In this document: piece after piece, positions 18,148-29,300 of the stretch
How positions within the stretch are numbered: the stretch's first letter is position 1
How the letters are laid out: the number at the start of each line of letters is the position of its first letter
Source: Actinomycetota bacterium
Lineage (GTDB): Bacteria > Actinomycetota > Thermoleophilia > Solirubrobacterales > JACPNS01
Direction: 5' to 3'
Assembly: GCA_016213645.1 (NCBI GenBank)
Contig: JACQZY010000014.1
Location: forward strand, 62,001-126,000
DNA length: 64,000 nucleotides
Position numbers and translations under genes: made by a program
The notes under the pieces: generated by a model
Seen by the model: only the letters and a program-made list of their open reading frames with translations
Database searches by the model: none
Told to the model about the DNA's origin: nothing

Positions 18148-19186
18148 AGCCCTGCGTGACCGTGGCATCGAAGTCGTCTTTATCGGCGGCGAGCGGGCCG
18201 AGGCCGAGCTGGTGCCGGCCGCCGGTTTTCCGTTCCACGAGCTGCGACTGGCCGGGCTGGACAGGCGAAACCCGCTGAAGGCGGCCCGCGCGGTCTGGCT
18301 CTCCGCTCGTGGTGTGGTTGCCGCACGGCGTCTGCTGCGGCGCGAGCGTGTGGATGCGGTGATGGCGGGAGGCGGCTACGTGGCCGGTCCGGTGGGCATG
18401 GCGGCGCTGACGATGCGTCTGCCACTCGTGGTTACCGAGGCCGACGCTCACCTTGGCGTGGCCAACCGTGTGCTGGCGCCACGTGCGCGCCGTGTCTGCT
18501 TGGCGTTTGCGATCGAGGGGCGCGAGTCGCCGCGTTACGTGGTTACCGGTCGGCCGATCGCGCGACGGCGCGAAGGCATCCACAAGTCTGCGGCAAGACG
18601 GCAGTTCGGACTTCCGGAAGAAGGCGCCTGTCTGCTGGTCTTCGGCGGATCGCTTGGCGCACGCTCGCTCAACCGGGCGACCCTGGATGCCTTCTCCGTT
18701 GGCGTGCCGGAGGGTTTGTGCGTGTTGCATCTGACCGGGCGGGGCGACTTTTCGGCTTCCCGTGAGATCCTCGACACTCATCCGGCGCTGCGCGACGCCG
18801 CCGCTCATGCGCGCTTCCGCCTCTTTGACTACACGAACGACTTCGACGTGGCGTTGGCGGCGGCGGATCTTTCGTTCTGCCGTGCGGGAGGATCGATCTT
18901 CGAGCTGGCGGCCGCGGGTCTGCCCGCGATCCTCGTCCCATATCCGTTCGCCACGGCCGACCATCAGGCAAAAAACGCCTCGTGGCTGGTTGACGGCGGG
19001 GCGGCGCTGATGCTGCGCGACGAGGATCTCTCAGGCGAGCGCCTTCGCGTGCTGGTCGATGAGTTGCTGGCCGATCGCCCGAGGCTCAAGCGCATGGCAG
19101 AGACGGCGCTGGAACTGTCGATGCCGGACGCGGCAGAACGGATTGCGACGGAGCTCATAGCCGCCGCCGGAGGAGACGGAAAATGA
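18083..19186 (+). CDS. murG: UDP-GlcNAc transferase MurG
   Basis: MKIAIAAGGTAGHVVPALAVAEAL; FGGSLGARSLN; CRAGGSIFELAAAGLPAILVPYPFATADHQ. Confidence 0.96.
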   Translation: MKIAIAAGGTAGHVVPALAVAEALRDRGIEVVFIGGERAEAELVPAAGFPFHELRLAGLDRRNPLKAARAVWLSARGVVAARRLLRRERVDAVMAGGGYVAGPVGMAALTMRLPLVVTEADAHLGVANRVLAPRARRVCLAFAIEGRESPRYVVTGRPIARRREGIHKSAARRQFGLPEEGACLLVFGGSLGARSLNRATLDAFSVGVPEGLCVLHLTGRGDFSASREILDTHPALRDAAAHARFRLFDYTNDFDVALAAADLSFCRAGGSIFELAAAGLPAILVPYPFATADHQAKNASWLVDGGAALMLRDEDLSGERLRVLVDELLADRPRLKRMAETALELSMPDAAERIATELIAAAGGDGK

Positions 19187-20586
19187 GCTTTTCCGGACGC
19201 AAGCTCCATCTGATCGGCATCGGCGGCGCCGGTATGAGCGGCTTGGCCCTGGTGGCTCACGGGCTTGGCGCCGAGGTGAGCGGCTCCGACCGGGCCGAGT
19301 CTTCTTACACCGAAAGACTGGCGACGGCGGGCGTGCGCGTTGCGATCGGTCACGACGCGGCCAACGTTCCCGAGCAGGCAGACATCGTCTACTCCACCGC
19401 GATCGGTGAAGACAACCCCGAGTTCATGCGCGCCCGCGAACTTGGGCTGAAACTGCTTCACCGATCCGACCTGCTGTCCGAACTCGTGTCCGCAAAACCA
19501 CGCTGCATCGCGGTTGCAGGCACGCATGGCAAGACCACCACCACCGCGATGATCGCTCACATGCTCAGCGAGATCGGCGCCGACCCGTCGTTCTTTGTCG
19601 GCGGTGAGGTTGCGGTCGGCGGCCGGGTGACAAACGCCCATTGGGGCGATGGCGACGTGGTGGTGGTAGAGGCCGACGAGTCTGACCGCTCGTTTCTGAA
19701 GCTTTCACCGGAAGTCGCGGTGGTCACGAACGTCGAGCTCGATCACCACGGCACTTGGGGTGGGGGACTGGACGAGTTGCTCGGCGCGTTCACGGAATTC
19801 GTGGCGCCGGCGCGGCGCACGGTGGTTTGGCGCGGACAGTCGCGTTTGATCGAACTGACCGACGCCGAACGGCTCAGGCGGTTCGGCATCGAGGGTGACG
19901 ATGGTGCCCGGCCGGAGGATTTCACCGCGTATGACGTACAGACACCCGTCGATGAACCGGCCGCGGGCACGCGATTCACGCTGCTGCACGAAGGTGCGAG
20001 CACGCCGGCGGGACTTAGCGTGCGCGGCGATCACAACGTGCTGAACGCGCTTGCGGCTTTGGCGGCGATTGACGCTGCGGGCTTGAACCACGAGCGGGCC
20101 GTGGCGTCGCTCGCCGGCTTTCGCGGCGTCGCGCGCCGCTTCGAGCCGCTCGGCGTGTCGGCGCACGGCGGGCGTGTATACGACGACTACGCCCATCACC
20201 CCACAGAAGTGCGCGCGGCGCTTATGACGGCGCGCGGCGCGGCCAAAGACGGCCGCGTGATCGCGGTGTTTCAGCCGCATTTGTTTTCGCGCACCGCCTC
20301 GCTGGCGCGTGATTTTGGCTACGCCCTTGCGCTGGCCGACGTGGCGATCGTGATGGACGTTTACCCAGCGCGCGAAGCTGCGGCGGACTTTCCCGGCGTC
20401 TCCGGCTGGATGGTGGCCACGGCCACGGCCGACGCAAGGCCGGGCATGCGCGTGCTTTGGCAGCCCGGTCACGACGATGTGGCAGCGGCGCTGGACCGTG
20501 AACTGCGGGAGGGCGATCTCTGCATCACGATCGGCGCGGGCGACGTCACGCGGGTTGGTCACTCGCTCGTGGAAGGACGCCCATGA
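19183..20586 (+). CDS. murC: UDP-N-acetylmuramate-L-alanine ligase MurC
   Basis: LHLIGIGGAGMSGLALV; VAGTHGKTTTTAMIAHML; DDYAHHPTEVRAAL. Confidence 0.96.
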   Translation: MSFSGRKLHLIGIGGAGMSGLALVAHGLGAEVSGSDRAESSYTERLATAGVRVAIGHDAANVPEQADIVYSTAIGEDNPEFMRARELGLKLLHRSDLLSELVSAKPRCIAVAGTHGKTTTTAMIAHMLSEIGADPSFFVGGEVAVGGRVTNAHWGDGDVVVVEADESDRSFLKLSPEVAVVTNVELDHHGTWGGGLDELLGAFTEFVAPARRTVVWRGQSRLIELTDAERLRRFGIEGDDGARPEDFTAYDVQTPVDEPAAGTRFTLLHEGASTPAGLSVRGDHNVLNALAALAAIDAAGLNHERAVASLAGFRGVARRFEPLGVSAHGGRVYDDYAHHPTEVRAALMTARGAAKDGRVIAVFQPHLFSRTASLARDFGYALALADVAIVMDVYPAREAAADFPGVSGWMVATATADARPGMRVLWQPGHDDVAAALDRELREGDLCITIGAGDVTRVGHSLVEGRP

Positions 20587-20663
20587 ATCTGATCGCAACG
20601 CCCTGCCATGCGGCCCGCGCCGCTTGGCCCGGTGAGGCCGAACCCTTCGGGCGGGTGGCGTGA
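20583..20663 (+). CDS. Candidate 26-aa micro-ORF between murC and murB
   Basis: ATGA overlap with murC stop (20583-20586) and GTGA overlap with murB start (20660-20663); MNLIATPCHAARAAWPGEAEPFGRVA. Confidence 0.35.
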   Translation: MNLIATPCHAARAAWPGEAEPFGRVA

Positions 20664-21583
20664 AATCGCTTGCGCCCCCTGACGGGGTAGAACGCAACGT
20701 CGATCTGGCACGCATGACGACCGTGCGCACGGGCGGCGCGGCGGCCTACTTCTCCCGCCCCGCCGCGGTGTCGCGCGTGGTCGAGCTGCTCGCGTGGGCG
20801 CGGGCGAGCAACCTGCCGGTAGGGGTGATCGGCTCGGGATCGAACCTACTTGTAGCGGATTCGGGTTTTCACGGACTGGTGATCAAACTGCACGGACATC
20901 TCACAGAAATGCATTTCGACGGTCCCGTACTGACCTGCGGCGCCGGCGCGCGTCTGCCGCGCGTAGCCGCGCGATGCGCGGACGCCGGACTTTCCGGCCT
21001 GGAATTTGGCGTCAACATCCCCGGCACGGTGGGTGGAGCGATCCGGATGAACGCCAATGCCTACGGCGGCGTGTTGTCAGACGCGCTGGAATGGGGCGAA
21101 GTCGCCACCCCGGATGGCGTTGAACAACGCGCTCCCGGGCGGTTTGAGTTCGCTTACCGCCGCAGCAACGTCTCCGATGACGAGGTCGTCACGCGCGCGC
21201 GATTCGCGCTGCGGGCGGGCGATGCCGAGGAGGTCAAGTCTGTGCTCGCTTCGCTGCGTGAGCGTCGGCTCGCCGCTCAGCCTTCGGGGATCAAGACCTT
21301 TGGTTCTACCTTCAAGAACCCCGAAGATCCGCGCGCTGAAGGCCGCACGGCGGGTCAACTACTTGAAGCAGCCGGCTGTAAGGGCCTGGCCGTCGGCGGT
21401 GCGCGGTTCTCGCCTAAGCACGCGAACTTCGTGGAAAACGCCGGCGATGCGACGACCGCCGACGTGATCGCGTTGATCGCCGAAGGTCGGCGCCGCGTAG
21501 GTGATTTGGCGGGTGTGGATCTTGAAACCGAGGTGCAGGTGCTCGGCGACGTGGACCCGGCGTTGTGGGGGACCGCGCGATGA
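20660..21583 (+). CDS. murB: UDP-N-acetylenolpyruvoylglucosamine reductase MurB
   Basis: MTTVRTGGAAAYFSRP; IGSGSNLLVAD; NIPGTVGGAIRMNANAYG; GSTFKNP. Confidence 0.95.
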   Translation: MKSLAPPDGVERNVDLARMTTVRTGGAAAYFSRPAAVSRVVELLAWARASNLPVGVIGSGSNLLVADSGFHGLVIKLHGHLTEMHFDGPVLTCGAGARLPRVAARCADAGLSGLEFGVNIPGTVGGAIRMNANAYGGVLSDALEWGEVATPDGVEQRAPGRFEFAYRRSNVSDDEVVTRARFALRAGDAEEVKSVLASLRERRLAAQPSGIKTFGSTFKNPEDPRAEGRTAGQLLEAAGCKGLAVGGARFSPKHANFVENAGDATTADVIALIAEGRRRVGDLAGVDLETEVQVLGDVDPALWGTAR

Positions 21584-22857
21584 GCGTCTCGGAATCCCTT
21601 GATGACCGCTTGAGCCGCATGCGTGAGGATGCCGCGGCGATTCGTGCCGGTGGCGTGCCCGTTGGCGCGGCCGGCGGTTTGCGGCGCGGCGCGCCGCGCG
21701 CGCGGGCCGTGATCGGCTCGACCGGCACGCATGAAGGCGTAAAGGGCGCCGGCCGAAAGCGTTTCGACGCCTCCGCTGTGCGCAGTGCAGTCGGAGGGGC
21801 AGTCGGAGGGGCAGTCGGAGGGGCAGCCGGCGGAGTGGCCGGCGGGGCCGTCTCCGTGGGCCGAGGCGCCGCGATGGCGGGACGCGCCGCGATCGTAGGA
21901 ATCGTTCGTACGGCGCGCAAACGGCCGTCTCGCCGTCAGATCGCCGTTGTGGCACTGATCGGCGTGATGTTGCTGGCGGCCACGTGGGTGCTGGTGCGCA
22001 ATTCGTCGCTGGTGGAGGTGCGTGAGGTGCGCGTTGTGGGCCTTGACGGTTATTACGACAGCGCGGCACGCCGGGCCGTCGCCGCCGAAGCACGCGACAT
22101 GACCACGATGAACGTTGACGGCGACCGCCTGAAGGCGGCGGCCGGAGAATTCGTAAATGTCGCTGAGCTGCACGTCAAGCGTGACTTTCCGCACGGGCTG
22201 ACTGTTGTGCTGAATGTTCGCCATCCCGTCGCGGCGGCAAAGATCGGCGCGAGCATCTACGCGGTCACCGGCAACGGCCAGGTGCTGGAGGGGGCGAAAT
22301 CGCTCAGCGTGCTGCCGAACATCGAAATCGACGGAGTGGTCAAAGACGGGCGCGTCACCGATGCGAAGGCGCTTTCGGCGTTGAAGGTGCTGGGTGCTGC
22401 GCCGGACGTGTTGCTGCGTCGCGTCAAATCGCTGAAGTGGGGTCGTCTGGGCATGACCTTCGTGCTTGACAAGGGGGTGAGGCTCACCTTCGGAAATGCG
22501 AAGGACGCCGCCGCGAAATGGCAGGCGGCCGGGGCGGTTCTTGCCAGTCCAGTGGCGAAAGGGGCGCATTACATCGACCTGCGCGTGCCGGACAGGCCGG
22601 CGATCGGCGGCCTGGGCGCCGCGCCGCTCACCGTCAAGCCGCTGAACGAAGCATCGTCCCTGCCGGCCGATCCGACCGGCGCCGGCGCGGGGGCGGGCGG
22701 AGCGACCGGGTCAACGGGCGCCGTTAACCCGCCAAATGGCGCGCCGTCGCCTCAGGTTCAATCTCCCGCCACGACGGCTCCCCAAACCACGGCTCCCCCG
22801 GCAAACAGTCCACCGGCCGGTACGGCTCCCGGCGGAGCGCAGGTGGGCGGGCGGTGA
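21580..22857 (+). CDS. ftsQ: Cell division protein FtsQ (POTRA domain)
   Basis: Single TM IAVVALIGVMLLAATWVLV followed by VREVRVVGLDGYYDSAARRAVAAEA POTRA; position before ftsZ. Confidence 0.85.
   Translation: MSVSESLDDRLSRMREDAAAIRAGGVPVGAAGGLRRGAPRARAVIGSTGTHEGVKGAGRKRFDASAVRSAVGGAVGGAVGGAAGGVAGGAVSVGRGAAMAGRAAIVGIVRTARKRPSRRQIAVVALIGVMLLAATWVLVRNSSLVEVREVRVVGLDGYYDSAARRAVAAEARDMTTMNVDGDRLKAAAGEFVNVAELHVKRDFPHGLTVVLNVRHPVAAAKIGASIYAVTGNGQVLEGAKSLSVLPNIEIDGVVKDGRVTDAKALSALKVLGAAPDVLLRRVKSLKWGRLGMTFVLDKGVRLTFGNAKDAAAKWQAAGAVLASPVAKGAHYIDLRVPDRPAIGGLGAAPLTVKPLNEASSLPADPTGAGAGAGGATGSTGAVNPPNGAPSPQVQSPATTAPQTTAPPANSPPAGTAPGGAQVGGR
21787..21834 (+). repeat. In-frame 12-bp tandem repeat GCAGTCGGAGGG, about 4 units (encodes AVGG)
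   Basis: Three identical units plus one diverged. Confidence 0.9.
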
Positions 22858-22931
22858 TCGCCGATCGGGCGACAGTCCAGCGAATTTCTCCAAAAACCGT
22901 GTATAACTCTGTACTCAAACCTCAATCAATC

Positions 22932-23010
22932 AACCCTAAACCTCTGGTTGAGAGTGCATCAACTCTCAACCCAGACTTAAGGGTTTGCTCTGCAACAAAC
23001 CTTGTAGAGC
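22932..23010 (+). promoter_or_regulatory. Two tandem hairpins in ftsQ-ftsZ intergenic / ftsZ leader
   Basis: GGTTGAGAGT-GCATCA-ACTCTCAACC (22946-22971) nested in AACCCT...AGGGTT (22932-22937/22980-22985); GCTCTGCAA-CAAACC-TTGTAGAGC (22987-23010). Confidence 0.7.
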
Positions 23011-23047
23011 TAAATCGCGGCTCTGGGAGGCCGTTACATTGGCGGCA

Positions 23048-24187
23048 ATGAACGACTTTGAATACACATCGCCCGGAGGCTCTCACGGCAACCCGGATGC
23101 AGGCAGTTATCTCGCGGTCATCAAGGTGGTCGGCGTGGGCGGGGGCGGCACGAATGCCGTCAACCGCATGGTCGACGCCGGCTTGAAGGGCGTCGAGTTC
23201 ATCGCCGTCAACACGGACGCGCAGGCGCTGCAGATGTGTGACGCCGACGTCAAGCTCAACATCGGCTCCCATCTGACCAAGGGACTTGGCGCCGGCGCCG
23301 ACCCGAACATCGGCGCTGGAGCCGCGGCGGAGAGCCGTGACGACATCAAAGAATCTTTGAAGGGCGCGGACCTGGTGTTCGTGACGGCGGGCGAAGGAGG
23401 CGGCACCGGCACGGGCGCGGCTCCCGTGATCGCCGAGATCGCCAAGCAGGAGGTCGGCGCGCTGACCGTGGGTGTGGTCACCAGGCCGTTCGCCTTCGAG
23501 GGTTCGCAGCGCGCCAAGCAGGCCGAAGAGGGCATTCATCGTCTCAGGGAGCAGGTCGACACGCTGATCGTGATCCCGAACGAACGGTTGCTTTCCACTG
23601 TCGAGCGCCGCACATCGATTCTTGACGCCTTCCGCGATGCCGACAACGTACTTCGTCAGGGTGTGCAGGGCATCACCGACTTGATCACCACGCCCGGCCT
23701 GATCAACCTGGACTTCGCCGACGTGCGCACGATCATGCACGACGCCGGCAGTGCGCTGATGGGCATCGGCAGTGCATCCGGCGAACAACGTGCCGCCGAG
23801 AGCGCGAAGAACGCGATCAGCTCGCCGCTGCTTGAGGAGAGTGTGGAAGGCGCCACCGGCATCCTGCTCAACATCACCGGCGGACGCGAGCTCGGGCTGT
23901 TCGAGGTCAATGAGGCCGCGGAGATCATCAGTAGCGCGGCCGACCAGAACGCCAACATCATCTTCGGTGCGGTAATCGACGAATCACTCGGCGAAGAGGT
24001 CCGCGTGACCGTGATCGCCACCGGTTTTGACAAGGGCCGAGCGGCGAACCTGCGGGGCGTTGACTTCAACGCCGATCGCTCGGAGCGTCGCCGCCCGCGC
24101 CGCGACGTTGGGCCGCGCGACGTGGCCGCCGCGTCGCTTGAGATCGGCGACGACGACATTGACGTTCCGGACTTCTTGAAGGACTGA
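23048..24187 (+). CDS. ftsZ: Cell division protein FtsZ
   Basis: [32 protein letters not shown] tubulin signature; C-terminal [10 protein letters not shown]. Confidence 0.98.
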   Translation: MNDFEYTSPGGSHGNPDAGSYLAVIKVVGVGGGGTNAVNRMVDAGLKGVEFIAVNTDAQALQMCDADVKLNIGSHLTKGLGAGADPNIGAGAAAESRDDIKESLKGADLVFVTAGEGGGTGTGAAPVIAEIAKQEVGALTVGVVTRPFAFEGSQRAKQAEEGIHRLREQVDTLIVIPNERLLSTVERRTSILDAFRDADNVLRQGVQGITDLITTPGLINLDFADVRTIMHDAGSALMGIGSASGEQRAAESAKNAISSPLLEESVEGATGILLNITGGRELGLFEVNEAAEIISSAADQNANIIFGAVIDESLGEEVRVTVIATGFDKGRAANLRGVDFNADRSERRRPRRDVGPRDVAAASLEIGDDDIDVPDFLKD

Positions 24188-24220
24188 CCGCGACGGCGCT
24201 GCGGCTACGCTGCTCGCCGC

Positions 24221-25318
24221 ATGTCCTCCCAAGCTCCAGCAACTCCACTGCGCCGCACCAGCCTCTACGAGGCGCATGTTGCCGCCGGGGCGAAGATCGT
24301 GCCGTTCGCCGGCTGGGAAATGCCGGTGCAGTACGCAGACGGCATCAAGGTCGAGCACCTCACCGTGCGTTCGGACGCCGGGCTGTTTGATGTGTCTCAC
24401 ATGGGCGAGATCGAGACCGCGGGGCCGCAGGCCGTCGCGTATTTGCAACGTCTGTTCACAAACGACGTCACGAAGATGCCGGTCGGCGGCGCGCAGTACG
24501 CGCTGATCTGTCGCGAAGACGGCGGCGTGATCGACGACCTTTTCACGTACAGACTCGCCGAGAACCGTTTTCTGACAGTGACCAACGCCTCCAACCACGC
24601 CACCGACTTCGCCTGGTTCGCCGAGAACGCAGGCGGCTTCGATGTGGACGTGATCGACCGCGCCAACGAGTACGCGATGCTGGCGTTGCAGGGCCCGGCG
24701 GCGCGGGACGTACTTTCGCGTGTGATCGATGGCGCGGAACCGGTACGCATGAAGATCTGCGAGACGCGGATCGCGGGTGCCTCGGCGTTGGTCGCGGGTA
24801 CTGGTTACACGGGCGAAGACGGCGTGGAGATGATGCTCGCGCCCGGCGACGCCGCGGCGGTCTGGAACGCGCTGCTGGCCGAGGGTGCGGTGCCGGCCGG
24901 TCTGGGTGCTCGCGACACGCTGCGCCTGGAGGTCTGTTTCCCTCTTTACGGCAACGAGCTTTCGCTGGACCGCAATCCGCTTGAAGCCGGTCTCGGGTGG
25001 GCCGTGGCGTTGGATACCGGATTCATCGGCGCCGAGGCTCTGATCGCGACAAACGAGTCCGGTCCGGCGCAGCGGTTGGTGCCGTTTGTCTTCACGGGTC
25101 CCGGCATCCCGCGTCAGGGCAATGCGGTGTTTGTGAACGACGCTGAAATCGGCGTGGTCACCAGTGGCACGATGGCGCCTTCACTTGACGTTGGCGCGGG
25201 CATGGCCTACGTGAACTCTGAATTTGCCGAACCCGGCACCGCGATCGAAGTCGACGTTCGCGGCAAACCGCGCGCGGCGGAAATTCGCGCGAAGCCGCTG
25301 TACAAGCGCCCGGCCTGA
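24221..25318 (+). CDS. gcvT: Glycine cleavage system T protein (aminomethyltransferase)
   Basis: [40 protein letters not shown]. Confidence 0.95.
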   Translation: MSSQAPATPLRRTSLYEAHVAAGAKIVPFAGWEMPVQYADGIKVEHLTVRSDAGLFDVSHMGEIETAGPQAVAYLQRLFTNDVTKMPVGGAQYALICREDGGVIDDLFTYRLAENRFLTVTNASNHATDFAWFAENAGGFDVDVIDRANEYAMLALQGPAARDVLSRVIDGAEPVRMKICETRIAGASALVAGTGYTGEDGVEMMLAPGDAAAVWNALLAEGAVPAGLGARDTLRLEVCFPLYGNELSLDRNPLEAGLGWAVALDTGFIGAEALIATNESGPAQRLVPFVFTGPGIPRQGNAVFVNDAEIGVVTSGTMAPSLDVGAGMAYVNSEFAEPGTAIEVDVRGKPRAAEIRAKPLYKRPA

Positions 25319-25407
25319 AGACTTGTGGGACATCCACGCCGTGCCGTCCGCCGGACGCGCGGTAGGATGCGCGGCTGTTCGATTCAACCCCACCGAAAGG
25401 CGCAAGC

Positions 25408-25803
25408 GTGGCCGACGAGCACTACCCAGAGGACCTCAAGTACCACCCCGAGCACGACTGGGCTCGCGTTGAAGGTGACACAGCCACGCTGGGCATCACA
25501 TGGTTCGCGCAGGATGCCCTGGGCGAAATCGTGTTCTTTGAACCGCCGGCCGTGGGGACCACGATCAGCCGGGACGCCGCGTATGCGGAGGTTGAGTCCG
25601 TGAAGGCCGTCAGCGAGGTGATCGCGCCGCTCTCCGGCGAAATCATCGAGGTGAATGACGCGCTCGCCGATGCTCCCGAGACGATCAACGACGACCCGTA
25701 CGACGCGGGCTGGATGGTGAAAGTGAAACTCTCCGACCCCGCCGAGGCGGACGCGCTGATGGACGTCGGCGCCTATCGTCAGCATCTTGATGAGGGCGCT
25801 TAG
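25408..25803 (+). CDS. gcvH: Glycine cleavage system H protein
   Basis: PEDLKYHPEHDWARVEGDTATLGITWFAQDALGEIVF; AEVESVKAVSEVIAP lipoyl-lysine motif. Confidence 0.96.
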   Translation: MADEHYPEDLKYHPEHDWARVEGDTATLGITWFAQDALGEIVFFEPPAVGTTISRDAAYAEVESVKAVSEVIAPLSGEIIEVNDALADAPETINDDPYDAGWMVKVKLSDPAEADALMDVGAYRQHLDEGA

Positions 25804-25824
25804 GACGACCCGCCCCACACGCGC

Positions 25825-27200
<1,376 letters not shown>

Positions 27201-27204
<4 letters not shown>

Positions 27205-28742
27205 ACCCACCGGATGCGCAGAACATCTCCGCCGCGCACGTAAGCGAGACGCCGATGCAGGCCGAGCGGGCGGTGACGATCTTCGAGAAGTCGCACCCCG
27301 GGCGCCGCGCCGCCATGCTGCCGCCGCTGGACGTGCCCGACCGCGATCCGGCGGATCTGCTGCCCGCCGCCGCGCTGCGCAAACGCGCTGCTCGTTTGCC
27401 GGAGATCGCGGAGCCGGAGATCGTGCGTCACTACAACCGCATCAGCCGTCGCAACTTCGACCTTGACAGCGGCTTCTATCCGCTGGGTTCCTGCACGATG
27501 AAGCACAACCCCAAGCTGCACGAGCGCGCCGCGGCGTTGCCGGGCTTTTCGCGCCTACACCCGCTTCAGCCGGCCGAACGCGCGCAGGGCGCTCTGGAGT
27601 TGATGTGGAACTTTGAGCACGCGCTGGCCGAGATCTGCGGTCTGCCGCATGTCTGTCTGCAGCCGAGCGCCGGTTCGCACGGAGAGCTTGCCGGTCTGCT
27701 GCTGACGCGTGCCTACCACGAGGACCGCGGCGAGCACCGTACGAAGGTGCTGGCACCGGACACCTCACACGGCACGAACCCCGCAAGCGTCACGATGGCC
27801 GGTTTTGAGACCGTCAAGGTGGCCACAAACGAGCGCGGCGGCGTCGATCTGGACGACCTGCGCGCCAAGGCCGGCGAAGACGTCGCCTGTCTGATGCTCA
27901 CCAACCCCAACACGCTGGGCTTGTTTGACGAGAACATCGAAGAGATTGCCTCGATCATGCACGACGTCGGCGCCACGCTCTACTACGACGGCGCCAACCT
28001 CAACGCGGTGATGGGCATCTCGCGCCCCGGCGACATGGGGTTTGACATCGTCCACGTGAACCTGCACAAGTCCTTCACCCAGCCCCACGGCGGCGGCGGT
28101 CCGGGCAGCGGCCCGATCGCCGTGTCCGATCGCATCGCGCCGTATCTACCAGTCCCGCGAATTGTCCGCGACGACGACGGCCGTTTCGAGCTTTCCACCA
28201 ACGAGCCGAAGTCGATCGGCCGCATGCGCGGTTTCCAAGGCAACTTCGGCGTCTTCGTGCGTAGCTACGCCTACATCTGCTCGCTTGGGGCCGAGGGCCT
28301 GAAGGCGGCCTCCGAGACGGCGGTGTTGAACGCCAACTACATGCTCGCGCGTGGCCGCGAAGGCCGAGTGGGCAAATACCTGCCGGTTCAGTTCGACCGC
28401 ACCTGCAAACACGAATACGTGCTCAGCGCCGCGCCTGCCAAGCGCGAATTGAGCGTGAAGGCTTTGGACATCGCCAAACGCCTGCTCGACTACGGGTACC
28501 ACCCGCCGACGATCTACTTCCCGTTGCTGGTGGACGAGGCGATGATGATCGAGCCCACGGAGACCGAAACGCCCGAGACGCTCGACGGTTTCGTCGAGGC
28601 GCTGGAGAAGATCCTCGCCGAGGCCGAGCGCGATCCTGAATTCGTGCAGAACGCGCCGTACACCACGCCGGTGCGCCGGATGGACGAAGCGGCGGCCGCG
28701 CGAAACCCGGTGGTCACGCAGGACCTCGACGCCCTTAGCTGA
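27201..28742 (+). CDS. gcvPB: Glycine dehydrogenase (decarboxylating) subunit 2
   Basis: YPLGSCTMKHNPKLHE; NLHKSFTQPHGGGGPGSGPI. Confidence 0.96.
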
Positions 28743-29202
28743 CGGCCAGCACCTCGAACTCGCTGGACTTGCCGTTCGGCAGTTGAACCTTCACCTTTGA
28801 GCCCTGCTTAGACCCAAGCAGGGCCTCGGCTACCGGCGAAGCGCTGGAGATTCGCCCGGCGCCCGCGTCGGCTTCATGCGGGGCCACGATCGTGTACTCG
28901 ACCTCTTTGCCCGCGGCGACGTTCTTCAGGCGTACTTTCGAACCGTGCATGACACGGTCGCCGCTCGCGATTTCGACAATCTCGGCGCGCTGCATTTGGT
29001 CGCGCAGCTTGAGGATCTTGGTCTCCAAAAAAGATTGGTCGTTCTTGGCCGCGTGGTATTCGGCGTTCTCTTTTAGGTCGCCGTCTTCGCGCGCGACCTG
29101 GATCTTCTCGGCGATTGCGGGACGCTCGACCTTTTCCAGCCGTTCGATCTCGGCCAGAAGTTCGTCGTAGGCGCTCTTTGACATCTGCACTGGTTCGCTC
29201 AT
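28735..29202 (-). CDS. greA: Transcription elongation factor GreA
   Basis: MSKSAYDELLAEIERLEKVERPAIAEKIQVAREDGDLKENAEYHAAKNDQSFLETKI. Confidence 0.95.
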   Translation of the reverse strand: MSEPVQMSKSAYDELLAEIERLEKVERPAIAEKIQVAREDGDLKENAEYHAAKNDQSFLETKILKLRDQMQRAEIVEIASGDRVMHGSKVRLKNVAAGKEVEYTIVAPHEADAGAGRISSASPVAEALLGSKQGSKVKVQLPNGKSSEFEVLAVS

Positions 29203-29300
29203 AATCAGTAACTGTAGGCGAGTTGTTCGGGTCGTCGACTTGGCGGGGGCACCGTCGCCACCGCCGCGCAGGCGTTCAGGCACTAGGATCGCCGGTCGCG

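Noticed and set aside
24188-24220. Glycine riboswitch before gcvT
   Set aside because: Only 33 bp separate ftsZ and gcvT, too short for the aptamer.
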